64,000 nt of DNA from Sphingomonas sp. JUb134 (GCF_004341505.2 NZ_SLYP02000001.1:1499001-1563000), one strand, 5' to 3'; positions 1-10,372 are shown, counted from the stretch's first letter. Translations and numbers: made by a program. The notes: generated from the letters alone by a model not told the origin.

Positions 1-1
1 G

Positions 2-949
2 GTGGTGGAGGCCGACGAGAGCGACGGCAGCTTCCTGCGCCTCGATGGCACGATCGCGGTCGTTACCAACATCGATCCCGAGCATCTCGACCATTATGGC
101 TCGTTCGATCGCGCCAAGGACGCGTACGTCGAGTTCGTCGAGAACGTGCCTTTCTATGGCGCGGCGATCCTGTGCCTCGACCATCCGGAGGTGCAGGCGA
201 TCATCCCGCGCGTGCGTGATCGCCGCATCGTCACCTATGGTTTTGCCGCGCAAGCCGACGTGCGCGGCACCAACATCGTGTCGAAGGACGGCTGCAACCG
301 CTTCGATGCGGTGGTGCGGGAACGCGACGGCAGCCAGCGCACCATCGCCGGCATCGTCCTGCCGATGGCCGGCCGCCACAACGTCCAGAACGCGCTCGCC
401 GCCATTGCCGTCGCGATCGAGATGGGCATCGACGATGCCACTATCGCCAGCGGCTTCGGTGCCTTCGGCGGGGTAAAGCGCCGCTTCACCAAGGTCGGGA
501 CGGTCGCCCAGCCGGCGATGACGGTGATCGACGACTATGCGCACCACCCGGTGGAGATCCGCGCCGTGCTCTCCGCCGCGCGCGAGGCCTCTGCCGGGCG
601 CGTGATCGCGGTCGTCCAGCCGCACCGCTATTCGCGGCTCGGCGCGCTGATGGATGAGTTCGCGCAGGCGTTCAACGACGCCGATGCGGTCTATGCGCTC
701 CCCGTCTATGCGGCGGGTGAGGCACCGGTCGAGGCCGTGAGCGGGGAGGCGCTGGCCGAGCGCATCTGCCGGCGCGGCCACCGCTCCGCACGCTCGGTCG
801 CGGATGCCGCGGCGCTCGCACAGCTGCTCGCCGCCGACGCGCGCGAGGGCGACCTGATCGTCTGCCTGGGTGCCGGCGACATCACCAAGACCGCCGCCGG
901 CCTCGCGGATGCGATCGTCCAGGCGGCGCGCGTGGAGCAGGTGGCATGA
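2..949 (+). CDS. murC: UDP-N-acetylmuramate--L-alanine ligase, 3' part
   Basis: This cytoplasmic ATP-dependent ligase adds L-Ala to UDP-MurNAc, the first step of stem peptide synthesis. The reading frame is open at the window edge, so the first GTG is not a real start. About 150 N-terminal residues, including the ATP-binding loop, lie outside. The visible 315 residues begin with the [10 protein letters not shown] segment of MurC and continue with DPEHLDHYG, the [10 protein letters not shown] motif near residue 180 and QPHRYSR. The stop overlaps the next start (ATGA). Its place before murB and ddl is the normal division and cell wall cluster order. Confidence 0.95.
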   Translation: MVEADESDGSFLRLDGTIAVVTNIDPEHLDHYGSFDRAKDAYVEFVENVPFYGAAILCLDHPEVQAIIPRVRDRRIVTYGFAAQADVRGTNIVSKDGCNRFDAVVRERDGSQRTIAGIVLPMAGRHNVQNALAAIAVAIEMGIDDATIASGFGAFGGVKRRFTKVGTVAQPAMTVIDDYAHHPVEIRAVLSAAREASAGRVIAVVQPHRYSRLGALMDEFAQAFNDADAVYALPVYAAGEAPVEAVSGEALAERICRRGHRSARSVADAAALAQLLAADAREGDLIVCLGAGDITKTAAGLADAIVQAARVEQVA

Positions 950-1143
950 GCGACTGGTTCAAGACCGCGACCGAGGCGCAGCGCGAGCTCTTCCGGGCCC
1001 ATGAGGCGCAGGTCGATGCCGTCCGCCGCATGCTCCAGGCCGGTAGCCAGGCCGCTGATTTCCAGGACGCCGGCCGTCGCGCGGCAGAGGCGCAGTGGAA
1101 GGCATGGCTCGCCTGGGCGAAGCTGTGGGGCTGGAGCAAATGA
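946..1143 (+). CDS. Small conserved-looking hypothetical protein in the dcw cluster
   Basis: A 65-residue protein that I do not recognise. It is Ala, Gln and Trp rich, has no signal peptide or membrane segment, and reads as one or two amphipathic helices with a C-terminal run [15 protein letters not shown]. It overlaps murC by four bases and murB by four bases (both ATGA), so it is translationally coupled between two essential wall genes. That packing makes it a likely real gene rather than a chance frame. A role in the same process is only an inference from position. Confidence 0.7.
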   Translation: MSDWFKTATEAQRELFRAHEAQVDAVRRMLQAGSQAADFQDAGRRAAEAQWKAWLAWAKLWGWSK

Positions 1144-2054
1144 GCACCGCCCTCCGCCTTGACACGGGCGCGCTGCCCCCGGTCGCCGGCAAGGTCGAGC
1201 CGCAGGGCTCGCTCGCCGACTTCATCTGGTTTCGCACCGGCGGGCCGGCAGAGTGGCTGGTGCGCCCCGACACGGTCGAGGCGCTGGCGGATCTCCTCGC
1301 CACGCTGGACCCGCAAGTGCCGGTGCTTCCGGTGGGCGTCGGCTCCAACCTGATCGTGCGCGACGGTGGCGTGCCGGGCGTGGTCGTGCGCCTGCCCAAG
1401 GGGGTGGCGCGCGTGTCCGTCGAACCCGGCAACCGCGTGCGGGCAGGAGCGGGGGCGATGGGGATCACCGTGGCGTCCGGCGCACGGGACGCCGGCATTG
1501 CCGGCCTGGAGTTCCTGCGCGGCATTCCCGGCACGGTCGGTGGCGCGGTGCGGATGAACGCCGGCGCCTATGGCCGCGACACCAGCGATATTCTGGTCGA
1601 GGCGACCGTGGTCACGCGCCAAGGCGCGATCGAGACCTGGCCCGCCGCGCGGCTGGGCTACACCTATCGCCATTCCGAGCTGCCGGCCGGCGCCGTGGTG
1701 GTCGAGGCGGTATTCGAGGGCACGCCCGGGGATCCGGCTGCGATCGGCGCGGAGATGGATCGCATCGCCGCCGAGCGCGAAGCCTCGCAGCCGCTGCGCA
1801 GCCGCACCGGCGGGTCGACCTTCAAGAACCCGGACGGCCACAAGGCCTGGGCGCTGATCGACGCCGCCGGCTGCCGCGGCCTGCGCCGCGGCGACGCGCA
1901 GGTCAGCGAAAAGCACTGCAACTTCCTCCTCAACCTGGGGTCGGCCAGCAGCGCCGAGATCGAGGCGCTGGGCGAGGAAGTGCGCGCACGGGTGAAGGCC
2001 CATTCCGGCGTCGAGCTGGAATGGGAGATCCAGCGCGTGGGACTTGCCAAGTGA
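1140..2054 (+). CDS. murB: UDP-N-acetylenolpyruvoylglucosamine reductase
   Basis: MurB is a cytoplasmic FAD enzyme that reduces UDP-GlcNAc-enolpyruvate to UDP-MurNAc with NADPH. The 304-residue product shows the FAD-binding segment SNLIVRDGG, the RMNAGAYG loop, and GGSTFKNP with the catalytic Ser. I chose ATG 1140, which overlaps the preceding stop, over an in-frame ATG at 1095 that would run deep into the upstream gene. MurB precedes ddl, as in many alphaproteobacteria. Confidence 0.95.
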   Translation: MSTALRLDTGALPPVAGKVEPQGSLADFIWFRTGGPAEWLVRPDTVEALADLLATLDPQVPVLPVGVGSNLIVRDGGVPGVVVRLPKGVARVSVEPGNRVRAGAGAMGITVASGARDAGIAGLEFLRGIPGTVGGAVRMNAGAYGRDTSDILVEATVVTRQGAIETWPAARLGYTYRHSELPAGAVVVEAVFEGTPGDPAAIGAEMDRIAAEREASQPLRSRTGGSTFKNPDGHKAWALIDAAGCRGLRRGDAQVSEKHCNFLLNLGSASSAEIEALGEEVRARVKAHSGVELEWEIQRVGLAK

Positions 2055-2097
2055 TGCCGCGCACCCTCGTTCTGGCCGCGAGCCGAGGAGTTTCCCT

Positions 2098-3039
2098 GTG
2101 ACCCAGCGCACCCTTCACATCGCCGTGCTGATGGGCGGCTGGTCGGCCGAGCGTCCGGTCTCGCTCATGTCGGGTACGGGCGTCGCGGACGCGCTGGAGT
2201 CGCTGGGTCACCAGGTGACACGCATCGACATGGATCGGGACGTCGCGCTGCGCTTGGCCGAGGCGAAGCCCGACGTGGTGTTCAACGCGCTCCACGGCTC
2301 GCCCGGCGAGGACGGCACCGTGCAGGGCATGCTCGACCTGATGGGCCTGCCCTATACCCACTCCGGGCTCGCCACCTCGGTGATCGCGATCGACAAGCAG
2401 CTCACCAAGCAGGCGCTGGTCCCGCATGGCATCCCGATGCCCGGCGGCCGCATCGTCGCCACCGAGGAGCTGTTCGAGCGCGATCCGCTGCCGCGCCCCT
2501 ATGTGCTGAAGCCCGTCAACGAAGGCTCGTCGGTCGGCGTCGCCATCGTCACCGACGAGGGCAACTACGGCAACCCGATCGCCCGCGACGCGACCGGCCC
2601 GTGGCAGGAGTTCGACGAGCTGCTGGCGGAGCCGTTCATCCGCGGCCGCGAGCTCACCACGGCAGTGCTGGGCGACCGCGCGCTTGCCGTGACGGAGCTG
2701 CGCCCCAAGTCCGGCTTCTACGACTTCGACGCGAAATATACCGAGGGGCTGACCGAGCACGTCTGCCCGGCGGAGATCCCAGAGGACATCGCCGAGGCGT
2801 GCAAGGCGATTGCGGTTGCCGCGCACCAGCGGCTCGGCTGCCGCGGCGCGTCGCGCTCGGACTTCCGCTGGGACGACAGCCAGGGCGTCGAGGGTCTGTT
2901 CCTGCTGGAGGTCAACACCCAACCCGGCATGACCCCGCTCAGCCTGGTACCCGAACAGGCGCGTGCGGTGGGCATGTCCTATCCGCAGCTGGTACAGTGG
3001 ATCGTCGACGAGGCCCTCACCCACGGAGCGACCGAATGA
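2098..3039 (+). CDS. ddl: D-alanine--D-alanine ligase
   Basis: Ddl is an ATP-grasp ligase that makes the D-Ala-D-Ala dipeptide of the peptidoglycan stem. The 313-residue product carries VLMGGWSAERPVS at the N-terminus, the ATP-binding segment YVLKPVNEGSSVGV in the middle, and LEVNTQPGMTPLSL near the end. The start is set at GTG 2098 because GAGGAG at 2085-2090 lies seven bases upstream. An in-frame ATG at 2044 would add 18 residues and overlap murB. The stop overlaps the ftsQ start (ATGA). Confidence 0.94.
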   Translation: MTQRTLHIAVLMGGWSAERPVSLMSGTGVADALESLGHQVTRIDMDRDVALRLAEAKPDVVFNALHGSPGEDGTVQGMLDLMGLPYTHSGLATSVIAIDKQLTKQALVPHGIPMPGGRIVATEELFERDPLPRPYVLKPVNEGSSVGVAIVTDEGNYGNPIARDATGPWQEFDELLAEPFIRGRELTTAVLGDRALAVTELRPKSGFYDFDAKYTEGLTEHVCPAEIPEDIAEACKAIAVAAHQRLGCRGASRSDFRWDDSQGVEGLFLLEVNTQPGMTPLSLVPEQARAVGMSYPQLVQWIVDEALTHGATE

Positions 3040-4016
3040 GCCGTGCAAGTTCCCGGCGCCCGGCACCCGCGCGGACGGTGAAGCCCAAGCGCCGTCCGCA
3101 GCCCAAGCGCCAGCGCCGCGCCTCGATCCTCGACCACGCCGTGGCCCGCGTGCCTGGCGGCGAGGCGACGGTGCGCAAGGCGGCGGCCTGGGGCATCACC
3201 GCGCTCGTCGGCGGTGCGGCGATCGCCGCCGCCGGGTGGCTCGGCGTCTTCGGCTTGGTCGGCACTGCGATGGCAGAGGGGATCGGCAGCCTCGGCTTCC
3301 GCGTCGCCCAGATCGAGGTCACCGGCCTCAAGCGCATGGACGCGAACTCCGTCTACGCGGTCGCTCTCGACCAGCGCTCGCGCGCGATGCCGCTGGTCGA
3401 CCTGAACGGCACCCGCGACCGCCTGCTCGAATACGGCTGGATCGCCGATGCGCGCGTGTCGCGGCGGTTGCCCGACACGCTGGTGATCGACGTGGTGGAG
3501 CGCGATCCCGCCGCCGTCTGGCAGAACAACGGCCAGCTGATGCTGATTGACCACAAGGGCGTGCTGCTGGACGAGGTGCCCGCCCACGCGATCCCGCGCC
3601 TGCCGCTGGTGATCGGCGAGGGCGCCAATGCGCAGGAGCCGGCCTATCAGCGCCTGATCGGCGCCGCACCGGCGCTCCGCCCGATGGTGAAGGCCGCGAC
3701 CTGGGTCGGCAATCGCCGCTGGGACCTGCTGTTCCAGTCGGGCGAGACGCTGGTGCTGCCGGAAGGCGAAAAGGCCGCGGCCAACGCGCTGGTCAAGTTC
3801 GCGCAGATGGACGGCACCATGGGCCTGCTGGGCAAGGGCTATGCCCGTTTCGACCTGCGCGATCCCAGCAAGCTGGTAGTACGCATGGCGCCGGGTGCCG
3901 CAGCCGCGCCCGCGGCCGACGATGCCGCGCCCGGCAATGCGGCGGAAGGGGCTGCGCCTGCCGGCCAGGGCAACGAGACAGGCAGCGTAGAGACAGGCAG
4001 CACGGGCGTCGTTTAA
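3036..4016 (+). CDS. ftsQ: Cell division protein FtsQ
   Basis: FtsQ is a bitopic inner membrane divisome protein that links early and late division proteins. The 326 residues comprise a basic cytoplasmic tail (Arg/Lys/Pro rich, residues 1-40), a membrane segment near 46-75, then a POTRA-type region beginning FRVAQIEVTGLKRMD, and a periplasmic beta domain. A C-terminal Ala/Gly-rich tail ends the protein. The start ATG overlaps the ddl stop by four bases. An upstream in-frame extension from 2601 lies inside ddl and is not used. Confidence 0.92.
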   Translation: MSRASSRRPAPARTVKPKRRPQPKRQRRASILDHAVARVPGGEATVRKAAAWGITALVGGAAIAAAGWLGVFGLVGTAMAEGIGSLGFRVAQIEVTGLKRMDANSVYAVALDQRSRAMPLVDLNGTRDRLLEYGWIADARVSRRLPDTLVIDVVERDPAAVWQNNGQLMLIDHKGVLLDEVPAHAIPRLPLVIGEGANAQEPAYQRLIGAAPALRPMVKAATWVGNRRWDLLFQSGETLVLPEGEKAAANALVKFAQMDGTMGLLGKGYARFDLRDPSKLVVRMAPGAAAAPAADDAAPGNAAEGAAPAGQGNETGSVETGSTGVV

Positions 4017-4026
4017 GGGGCAGGCG

Positions 4027-5286
4027 ATGGCGAAGGTAGCACCGGAAGGATTGATCACCGCACTCGACATCGGATCGTCGAAGGTGTCGGCGCTGATCGC
4101 GCAAAAGGGGGACGGCGGCGAACTGGTGGTGCTCGGCACCGGCCAGCGCGAGAGCCGCGGCGTCAAGCGCGGCTATATCGCCGACATGAAGGCGACCGAG
4201 ACCGCCGTGCGCGAGGCGGTGGAGCAGGCGGAACGCATCGCCGGCCTCAACATCGAGGACGTGTGGGTCAGCTTCTCGGCCGGCGGGCTCCTGTCCGACA
4301 TCGTCAAGCTCGAGGTCGACCTGGGCGGTCACCGCGTCGAGCAGTCGGACGTGGACGCGCTGCTGAAGGCCGGCCGCAACGCGATCGACCCCGGCGCGCT
4401 GATGGTGATGCACGCCCAACCGATGCGCTATTCGCTCGACGGCCTCGGCGGTGTGCGCGACCCGATGGGCCTCCATGCCGACCGTCTAGGCGTCGAGATC
4501 CACGTCGTCGCGACCGAAGGCTCGCCCGTCCGCAACCTCGACCTCTGCGTCCGCTCTGCGCACCTGGAGGTGAAGTCGATCATCGCCGCCCCGGTCGCGA
4601 CGGGCCTTGCCTGCCTGTCCGAGGAGGAGCGCGAACTCGGCGTCGCACTGGTCGAGATCGGCGCGGGCGTCACCAACGTGTCGGTGTTCGCCAATGGCGT
4701 GCTCACCGGCCTCGCCTCCATCTCGATGGGTGCCGCCGACATCACCGACGACGTCGCCTCCGCCTTTGGCACCGGCCGCAATCAGGCGGAGCGGCTGAAG
4801 TGCTTCTACGGCTCGGCCAACATGAGCCCGCGCGACAACCACGACATGATCGATGTGGCGCCGGTCCGCCCTGACGAGGATGCCGAAGGGACCCGCATCA
4901 CCCGGGCGCAGCTGATCGCGGTCATCCGCCAGCGGCTCGACCGGCTGATGGCAGAGATCCAGAAGGAGCTGCGCAAGCTGAACTTCGACGATCCCGTCGG
5001 GCGTCAGGTGGTGCTCACCGGCGGCGGCGCGGAGCTGAAGGGCATCGCCGACTATGCGCAGCAGGCGCTCGGCCGCACCGTCCGCGTCGGCCGTGCACGT
5101 GGGTTGACCGCCTTGCCGGAGGCGCATTCGGGTCCGGGCTTCGCGACGCTGGCAGGCCTGGCGATGTTCGCGGCGTCCGATCCGGTGGACCTCCGGGCGA
5201 TCCAGCCGACCCATCAGGTGGTCACCCGACCCAGTCCGATGGCGATGTTGCAGCGCCTGATGGCCGCCTTTCGGACCAACTATTGA
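4027..5286 (+). CDS. ftsA: Cell division protein FtsA
   Basis: FtsA is an actin-like ATPase that tethers FtsZ filaments to the inner membrane. The 419-residue protein has the phosphate 1 segment TALDIGSSKVSALIA at residues 11-25, SMGAADITDDVA, and a phosphate 2-like LTGGGAELKGI near residue 340. It ends in an amphipathic helix (MAMLQRLMAAFRTNY), the usual membrane-targeting sequence. AAGGGG at 4015-4020 is the likely ribosome binding site, and the gap to ftsQ is ten bases. Confidence 0.95.
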   Translation: MAKVAPEGLITALDIGSSKVSALIAQKGDGGELVVLGTGQRESRGVKRGYIADMKATETAVREAVEQAERIAGLNIEDVWVSFSAGGLLSDIVKLEVDLGGHRVEQSDVDALLKAGRNAIDPGALMVMHAQPMRYSLDGLGGVRDPMGLHADRLGVEIHVVATEGSPVRNLDLCVRSAHLEVKSIIAAPVATGLACLSEEERELGVALVEIGAGVTNVSVFANGVLTGLASISMGAADITDDVASAFGTGRNQAERLKCFYGSANMSPRDNHDMIDVAPVRPDEDAEGTRITRAQLIAVIRQRLDRLMAEIQKELRKLNFDDPVGRQVVLTGGGAELKGIADYAQQALGRTVRVGRARGLTALPEAHSGPGFATLAGLAMFAASDPVDLRAIQPTHQVVTRPSPMAMLQRLMAAFRTNY

Positions 5287-5287
5287 A

Positions 5288-5327
5288 GATTCGCTACGGA
5301 TGGTGCTGATCGGGGGTAGATGCCCCC
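5288..5327 (+). promoter_or_regulatory. ftsA-ftsZ spacer with a GANTC site and a small hairpin
   Basis: The 111-base spacer before ftsZ holds GATTC at 5288-5292, a match to the CcrM methylation site GANTC, and a short stem-loop with GGGGG at 5312-5316 pairing with CCCCC at 5323-5327. In Caulobacter, ftsZ transcription responds to GANTC methylation and GcrA, and gcrA lies in this window. A regulatory role here is inferred; no clear sigma70 boxes are visible. Confidence 0.4.
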
Positions 5328-5398
5328 AAGCCGTTGGTGCAGAAGAAACTAGTTAGGCGGTTGCTGGCCAGCGGCCGGCCCGCTTCGGGAGATCAGGA

Positions 5399-6883
5399 AT
5401 GAGCATCGAATTTCTTCCGCCGGACCTCGACGATCTGACGCCGCGCATTTCGGTGATCGGCGTCGGCGGGGCGGGCGGCAACGCCATCGCGAACATGATC
5501 CGCGCCGAAGTGCAGGGCGTGGAATTCCTGGTCGCCAATACCGACGCGCAGGCGCTCAAGCAGTCGGACGCACCGCAGCGCATCCAGCTGGGCGTGAAGA
5601 TCACGCAGGGCCTGGGCGCCGGCAGCCGGCCGGAGATCGGCCGCGCCGCGGCTGAGGAAACCATCGAGCAGGTCCAGGAAGCGCTGCAGGGCGCCCACAT
5701 GTGCTTCATCGCGGCCGGCATGGGCGGCGGCACCGGCACCGGTGCGGCGCCGGTGATCGCCAAGGCGGCGCGCGAGATGGGCATCCTGACCGTCGGCGTG
5801 GTCACCAAGCCCTTTTCGTTCGAAGGCAAGAAGCGCGCCCGCTCGGCCGACGCCGGAATCGAGGAGCTTCAGAAGTACGTCGACACGCTGATCGTCATCC
5901 CGAACCAGAACCTGTTCCTGATCGCCAACGCCAACACGACCTTCAAGCAGGCGTTCGAAATGGCGGACGAGGTGCTGCAGCAGGGCGTGCGCGGCATCAC
6001 CGACCTGATGGTCATGCCCGGCCTCATCAACCTCGACTTCGCCGACGTCCGCTCGGTGATGCAGGAGATGGGCAAGGCGATGATGGGCACCGGCGAGGCA
6101 GAGGGCGACAGCCGCGCGATCGAAGCCGCGCAGAAGGCGATCGCCAACCCGCTGCTCGACGGCGTCTCGCTGAACGGCGCCAAGGGCGTGATCGTCTCGA
6201 TTACCGGCGGCGACGACATGCGCCTGCTCGAAGTGGACGAGGCCGCGAACCACATCCGCGAGCTGGTCGACGACGACGCCAACATCATCTGGGGTTCGGC
6301 GTTCAACCCGGAGCTCGAAGGCAAGATCCGCGTCTCGGTGGTCGCCACCGGCATAGAGGCAAGCTCGCCCGCGCAGCAGGCGGCGATCGCTGCCGAACCG
6401 GCACGCACCTCCTTCTCCTTCGGCGGCAGCCGTCGTCCCGCTCCGGCGGGCGAGCCGCAGGCGGCCGAGGCTCCGGTCCAGCCGGCAGCCCAGCCCGCAC
6501 CGGCCCCGCAGGCGGCAGCGCCCCAGGCCCAGCCGGTCGCTGCCCCGCAGCCGGCACCCCAACCGGCGCCGCAGCCGCCCGTGGAGGATGCCGACGAGCT
6601 GGTGCTCGGCGCGGACACCATGGTCCCGCAGCAGGCCGCTCCGGCGCCGGCGCCCACGCCGTCTGCCGACGAGCCGCGCCCCGGCTTCGAGGCACGTCGT
6701 CGCTGGCTGACCCCGGGCACCGAGGCGGCAGCCGGCGAGGAGCAGGGCAGCGGCCGCAGCCGTCCGGGCGGTACCCTGTTCGAGCGCATGGCGAACGCCG
6801 GCCGTGCGCCGGCACGCGGGGACGAGACGGCCAAGGAGCCGCTCGACATCCCGCGCTTCCTGCACCGCCAGAACAACCAGTAA
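5399..6883 (+). CDS. ftsZ: Cell division protein FtsZ
   Basis: FtsZ is the tubulin-like GTPase that forms the cytokinetic ring. The 494 residues hold a GTPase core with the GGGTGTG signature at residues 109-115, followed by the T7-loop region [12 protein letters not shown] long disordered linker rich in Pro, Ala and Gln covers roughly 320-475. The conserved C-terminal peptide ([10 protein letters not shown]) binds FtsA and partners. GGGAG at 5387-5391 sets the ATG start. Length above 450 is common in alphaproteobacteria because of the linker. Confidence 0.97.
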   Translation: MSIEFLPPDLDDLTPRISVIGVGGAGGNAIANMIRAEVQGVEFLVANTDAQALKQSDAPQRIQLGVKITQGLGAGSRPEIGRAAAEETIEQVQEALQGAHMCFIAAGMGGGTGTGAAPVIAKAAREMGILTVGVVTKPFSFEGKKRARSADAGIEELQKYVDTLIVIPNQNLFLIANANTTFKQAFEMADEVLQQGVRGITDLMVMPGLINLDFADVRSVMQEMGKAMMGTGEAEGDSRAIEAAQKAIANPLLDGVSLNGAKGVIVSITGGDDMRLLEVDEAANHIRELVDDDANIIWGSAFNPELEGKIRVSVVATGIEASSPAQQAAIAAEPARTSFSFGGSRRPAPAGEPQAAEAPVQPAAQPAPAPQAAAPQAQPVAAPQPAPQPAPQPPVEDADELVLGADTMVPQQAAPAPAPTPSADEPRPGFEARRRWLTPGTEAAAGEEQGSGRSRPGGTLFERMANAGRAPARGDETAKEPLDIPRFLHRQNNQ

Positions 6884-6890
6884 GGTCGGT

Positions 6891-6919
6891 GGCCGGGCGC
6901 CTCCCTGGGGTGCCCGGCC
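6891..6919 (+). terminator. Stem-loop after ftsZ, terminator-like
   Basis: GGCCGGGC at 6891-6898 pairs perfectly with GCCCGGCC at 6912-6919, eight bases after the ftsZ stop. There is no T-run behind it, only ATCTCCCC, so it may protect the mRNA end or be a weak terminator. Confidence 0.45.
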
Positions 6920-7021
6920 ATCTCCCCGCACGCAGTTCGTCCCCTGCGGGCATCGTCTGGTCGCCTGGTCAGCGGCGCACAACTTCCGTATTCCGCTCGC
7001 GCCTCTAAGGTGGCTGCACCC

Positions 7022-8992
7022 ATGAACCGTTTCCCGACCACCGGTCGCGGGGCGTTGCTGCCAACGCTGCTCGCCGCCTCCTGCCTCGCCCTGGCGCAGG
7101 CGAGTCTGCAGCCCGCATCGGCGCAGGCGATCGTCCAGCAGCCGACCCCGAACGCGGACCGCCTGTCCGAACAGATGCGGATCCTGGCGACCAGTCCCAA
7201 CGACCTTACCGCCCTGATCGAGGCCGGCCGCCTGAGCACACGCCTCGGCGACCCGCAGGCATCGGTGCAGTTCTTCGCGCGGGCGGAGAAAGTAGCGCCC
7301 GGCGATCCGCGCGTGCTCGCCGGACGCGCCTCCGCGCTGTTGTCGATGGAGCGGCCGGGGGAGGCGATGCGCCTCTTCGCCGCGGCCGAGCGCGCAGGTC
7401 TGGCGCCTCGTTATTTTGCGGCCGACCGCGGGCTCGCGTTCGACCTGCTCGGCTATCCCACCAACGCGCAGCGCGATTACCGGCTCGCGCTTTCGGTCGA
7501 TCGAGATGACGAGATCGTTCGCCGCCTCGCGCTGTCGCTCGGCATCACCGGCGACGTCCGCGCCGCCAACCAGCTGCTCGACCCGCTGCTGCGCCAGAGC
7601 GACCGTGCGGCGTGGCGCGTCCACGCCTGTGTCCTCGCGATGCAGGGCGATGCGGCCGGGGCCGACCGGATCGCCGCCACCATGCTACCCGGCTTCGGCA
7701 CCCAGCTCGCCCCCTTCTTCCGCCGCCTGCCGTCGCTCTCGCCGGCCGATCGCGCCTTTGCCGTGCATTTCGGCCGCCTGGGGACCACGCCCGCCCGCAT
7801 CGCCGATGCCCGGCTCGCGCCCCCGATCGTGCCCGCACCGCGCGCGGAGACGCCGGTCGCCGTCGCCGCAGTAACTACCGCCGTGCAGCCAGCCCAGGCG
7901 ACCACGCGCACCCGCAAGCTGTCTCGTCGGGAGCGCCGCGAGGCCGCAGCCGCTGCCCGCCGCGAGACCGAGGCTCGCCAGCGCGAGGCCGAACTCGCCG
8001 CCGCGCGCAAGGCGGAGGCCGATCGCGTCGCCGAAGCGGCCCGCGTCGCCGAAGCCGCCCGTGCCGCCGAAGCCGCACGCCTCGCCCAGGTCGCGCGTGC
8101 GGCCGAAGCGGCCCGCACCGCTGCCGCTGCCGAGACGGCCCGCCGGGTCGAGGCCGAGCGCCTTGCTCAGGCCCAGCGTGCGGCAGAGGCTGCCCGGCTC
8201 GCCGAGGCGCAGCGCCTGGCGGAGGCCGCCCGGCTCGCCGATGCGCAACGAGCAGCTGCTGCCGCCGCCGCCCAGGAGGCGCGCGACGTCGCTGCCGCCG
8301 AACCCAGGCAGGTGGCCTCTGCGCCCCAGCCGCCGGCGCCCGCGCGCAGCGATGCCGCCGCCGCTGCCACCGACACCACGCTTGCGACCATCATCCGCAA
8401 CCTGACGATCCCGGCCACCGAGCTGGGCGTCGCGCCGCTGCCCTCCGCCGCGCCCGCGCCCGCACCCTTTACCCCTGCCGCCACGGTCCCCGCTGCGCCC
8501 CCGGTTCGTGTCGAACCCGCCCGGCCCGAGCCCAAGCCGACGCCTGCTAAGGCTGCCGCGGCACGCGAGACGGAAAAGCCTGCCGCCAAGGAGCCGGCGG
8601 CCAAGGCCAAGGATGCCGCCGCAAAGCCCGGCGGGGCCAAGACGGCGGCAAAGGACGACCCCAAGGCCGCGACCGCAAAGGGCAAGACGAAGACCCCGGC
8701 AAAACCCGATCCCGTCAAGCGCGATCCTGCGCGCACCTGGGTGCAGGTCGCGGGCGGCGCCAACAAGGCGGACCTGCCGAAGGCCTATCGGGCGTTGGGC
8801 GCCAAGGCCGCGGCGCTCAAGGGCCGCTCGGCGTGGACCACGCCGCTGCGTGCCACCAACCGGCTGCTGGTCGGCCCCTTCAAGACCGACGACGAAGCGC
8901 AGGCCTTCGTCAACACGCTTGCCAAGCAGGGGCTCTCCGCCTTTGTCTGGGCCAGCGAACCCGGACAAAAGATCGAGCAGCTTCCCAAGTGA
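7022..8992 (+). CDS. Secreted TPR and SPOR domain protein
   Basis: A 656-residue envelope protein downstream of ftsZ. It has a signal peptide ending near SAQA, then TPR-like helical repeats (about residues 35-250). A low-complexity stretch of about 130 residues rich in Ala, Glu and Arg follows, probably a coiled coil, then a Pro/Ala/Lys-rich linker. The C-terminal SPOR domain begins about residue 575 ([19 protein letters not shown]). SPOR domains bind denuded septal glycan, so a division or septal wall role fits. ATG 7022 is preferred over GTG 7010 because it begins at the signal peptide. The stop overlaps dgt. Confidence 0.75.
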   Translation: MNRFPTTGRGALLPTLLAASCLALAQASLQPASAQAIVQQPTPNADRLSEQMRILATSPNDLTALIEAGRLSTRLGDPQASVQFFARAEKVAPGDPRVLAGRASALLSMERPGEAMRLFAAAERAGLAPRYFAADRGLAFDLLGYPTNAQRDYRLALSVDRDDEIVRRLALSLGITGDVRAANQLLDPLLRQSDRAAWRVHACVLAMQGDAAGADRIAATMLPGFGTQLAPFFRRLPSLSPADRAFAVHFGRLGTTPARIADARLAPPIVPAPRAETPVAVAAVTTAVQPAQATTRTRKLSRRERREAAAAARRETEARQREAELAAARKAEADRVAEAARVAEAARAAEAARLAQVARAAEAARTAAAAETARRVEAERLAQAQRAAEAARLAEAQRLAEAARLADAQRAAAAAAAQEARDVAAAEPRQVASAPQPPAPARSDAAAAATDTTLATIIRNLTIPATELGVAPLPSAAPAPAPFTPAATVPAAPPVRVEPARPEPKPTPAKAAAARETEKPAAKEPAAKAKDAAAKPGGAKTAAKDDPKAATAKGKTKTPAKPDPVKRDPARTWVQVAGGANKADLPKAYRALGAKAAALKGRSAWTTPLRATNRLLVGPFKTDDEAQAFVNTLAKQGLSAFVWASEPGQKIEQLPK

Positions 8993-10158
8993 CCAGACAA
9001 CAGGCGCCCTGGGCGGCGGACCCTCGGGCGCATGGCGGACGCCTGCACGACGAGGGCAACGAGACGGCGCGCGGCCCCCGCGACGCGTTTCAGCGCGATC
9101 GCGACCGCATCATTCACTCGATCAGCTTCCGGCGCCTGCGTCACAAGACGCAGGTGTTCATGGCGCCCGACGGGGACCATTTCCGCGTCCGCCTCACCCA
9201 CAGCCTGGAGGTCGCGCAGATCGGCCGCGCCATCGCGCGCGCGCTGGGATTGAACGAGGACCTGACGGAGGCGCTGTGCCTCGCGCACGACATCGGCCAT
9301 CCGCCGTTCGGCCATGCCGGCGAGGATGCGCTCAAGGACGCGCTGATGGGAGCGGGCGGCTTCGACCACAACGGTCACACGCTGCGCACGCTGACGCGGC
9401 TCGACAGCCCGTATCCCCGCTGGCGAGGGCTCAACCTCACCTGGGATACGCTGGAGGGGCTCGCCAAGCACAACGGCCCGATCCGCCGCCCCGGCTGGGC
9501 ACTGGCGGACGTGGACGCCGCCTTTCCGCTGCGGCTGGGCGAATGGTCCTCGCTGGAGGCGCAGGTCGCAGCCCTCGCCGACGACATCGCCTATGACAAC
9601 CACGACATCGACGACGGTCTGCGCGCCGGCCTGCTGACGTTCGACCAGATGCTGGGCGTCGGGATCGTCGCCGAGCGCTGGGACGAGGTGCGCGCGCAAT
9701 TCCCGGATGACGCGCCCGATCGGCTGGTGGGCGAACTGATCCGCGCGCAGATCGGCGCGATGGTCAACGACCTGATCGCCGAAACCCGCCGCCGCATCGC
9801 CGACGCGGGCGTGCAGAGCGTCGCGGACGTGCGCGCCTGCGGCCGCTGCCTCGTCGGCTTCTCCGACAAGGTCCGCGAGCAGGAGCGCACGCTTAAGCGC
9901 TTCATGTACGCCAACCTCTACCATCACCCCTCGCAGCTGGCAGCGGCGGACGCCGCGCGCACGGTGGTGACGGGGCTGTTCGCCGCCTATCGGAATAATC
10001 CGTCGCTGCTGCCCGACGGCTGGCGCACCGATCTCCCCAACGATGAGCCCGGGCGCAGCCGCCACATCGCCGACTTCATCGCCGGCATGACGGACCGCTT
10101 CGCCATCGCCCGCTACCGCGAGCTGGTGGGCGAGGTGAGCCTGCCCGAGGGGTTCTGA
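8989..10158 (+). CDS. dgt: Deoxyguanosinetriphosphate triphosphohydrolase-like protein
   Basis: This HD-superfamily hydrolase cleaves dNTPs to nucleoside and triphosphate and may tune dNTP pools. The 389-residue product shows [11 protein letters not shown], then RLTHSLEV with the first metal-binding His, [12 protein letters not shown] with the HD pair, and [13 protein letters not shown] further on. The GTG start at 8989 overlaps the preceding stop as GTGA, which sets the start; an in-frame ATG at 8833 lies inside the upstream gene. The substrate range is not readable from sequence. Confidence 0.92.
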   Translation: MTRQQAPWAADPRAHGGRLHDEGNETARGPRDAFQRDRDRIIHSISFRRLRHKTQVFMAPDGDHFRVRLTHSLEVAQIGRAIARALGLNEDLTEALCLAHDIGHPPFGHAGEDALKDALMGAGGFDHNGHTLRTLTRLDSPYPRWRGLNLTWDTLEGLAKHNGPIRRPGWALADVDAAFPLRLGEWSSLEAQVAALADDIAYDNHDIDDGLRAGLLTFDQMLGVGIVAERWDEVRAQFPDDAPDRLVGELIRAQIGAMVNDLIAETRRRIADAGVQSVADVRACGRCLVGFSDKVREQERTLKRFMYANLYHHPSQLAAADAARTVVTGLFAAYRNNPSLLPDGWRTDLPNDEPGRSRHIADFIAGMTDRFAIARYRELVGEVSLPEGF

Positions 10159-10182
10159 CCCCGCGGCTTGACGGGAGAACCC

Positions 10183-10272
10183 GTGTTCCCGCGAAGGCGG
10201 GAACCCAGGGCCACACGAAACCGCCGCCCGTTGCGTCTGGAACCCTGGGCTCCCGCCTGCGCGGGAGCACTG
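10183..10272 (+). repeat. REP-like palindromic repeat, inverted pair
   Basis: Two inverted copies lie between dgt and argS. The first is a hairpin with TTCCCGC and GCGGGAA arms followed by CCCAGGG (10185-10210). The second is CCCTGGG followed by CTCCCGC and GCGGGAG arms (10243-10270). The copies face each other across 32 bases. The same unit recurs at 12.9, 14.2, 17.3 and 54.5 kb. Confidence 0.8.
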
Positions 10273-10372
10273 AGGCGGAATAGGTCCGCAATCCCACTTT
10301 CGTCAGGATGATGGTTCAAGCGAACGGAAAACTCCTCTACAGCCGCGCCTGATTTTCACCACCGGAACGCCC

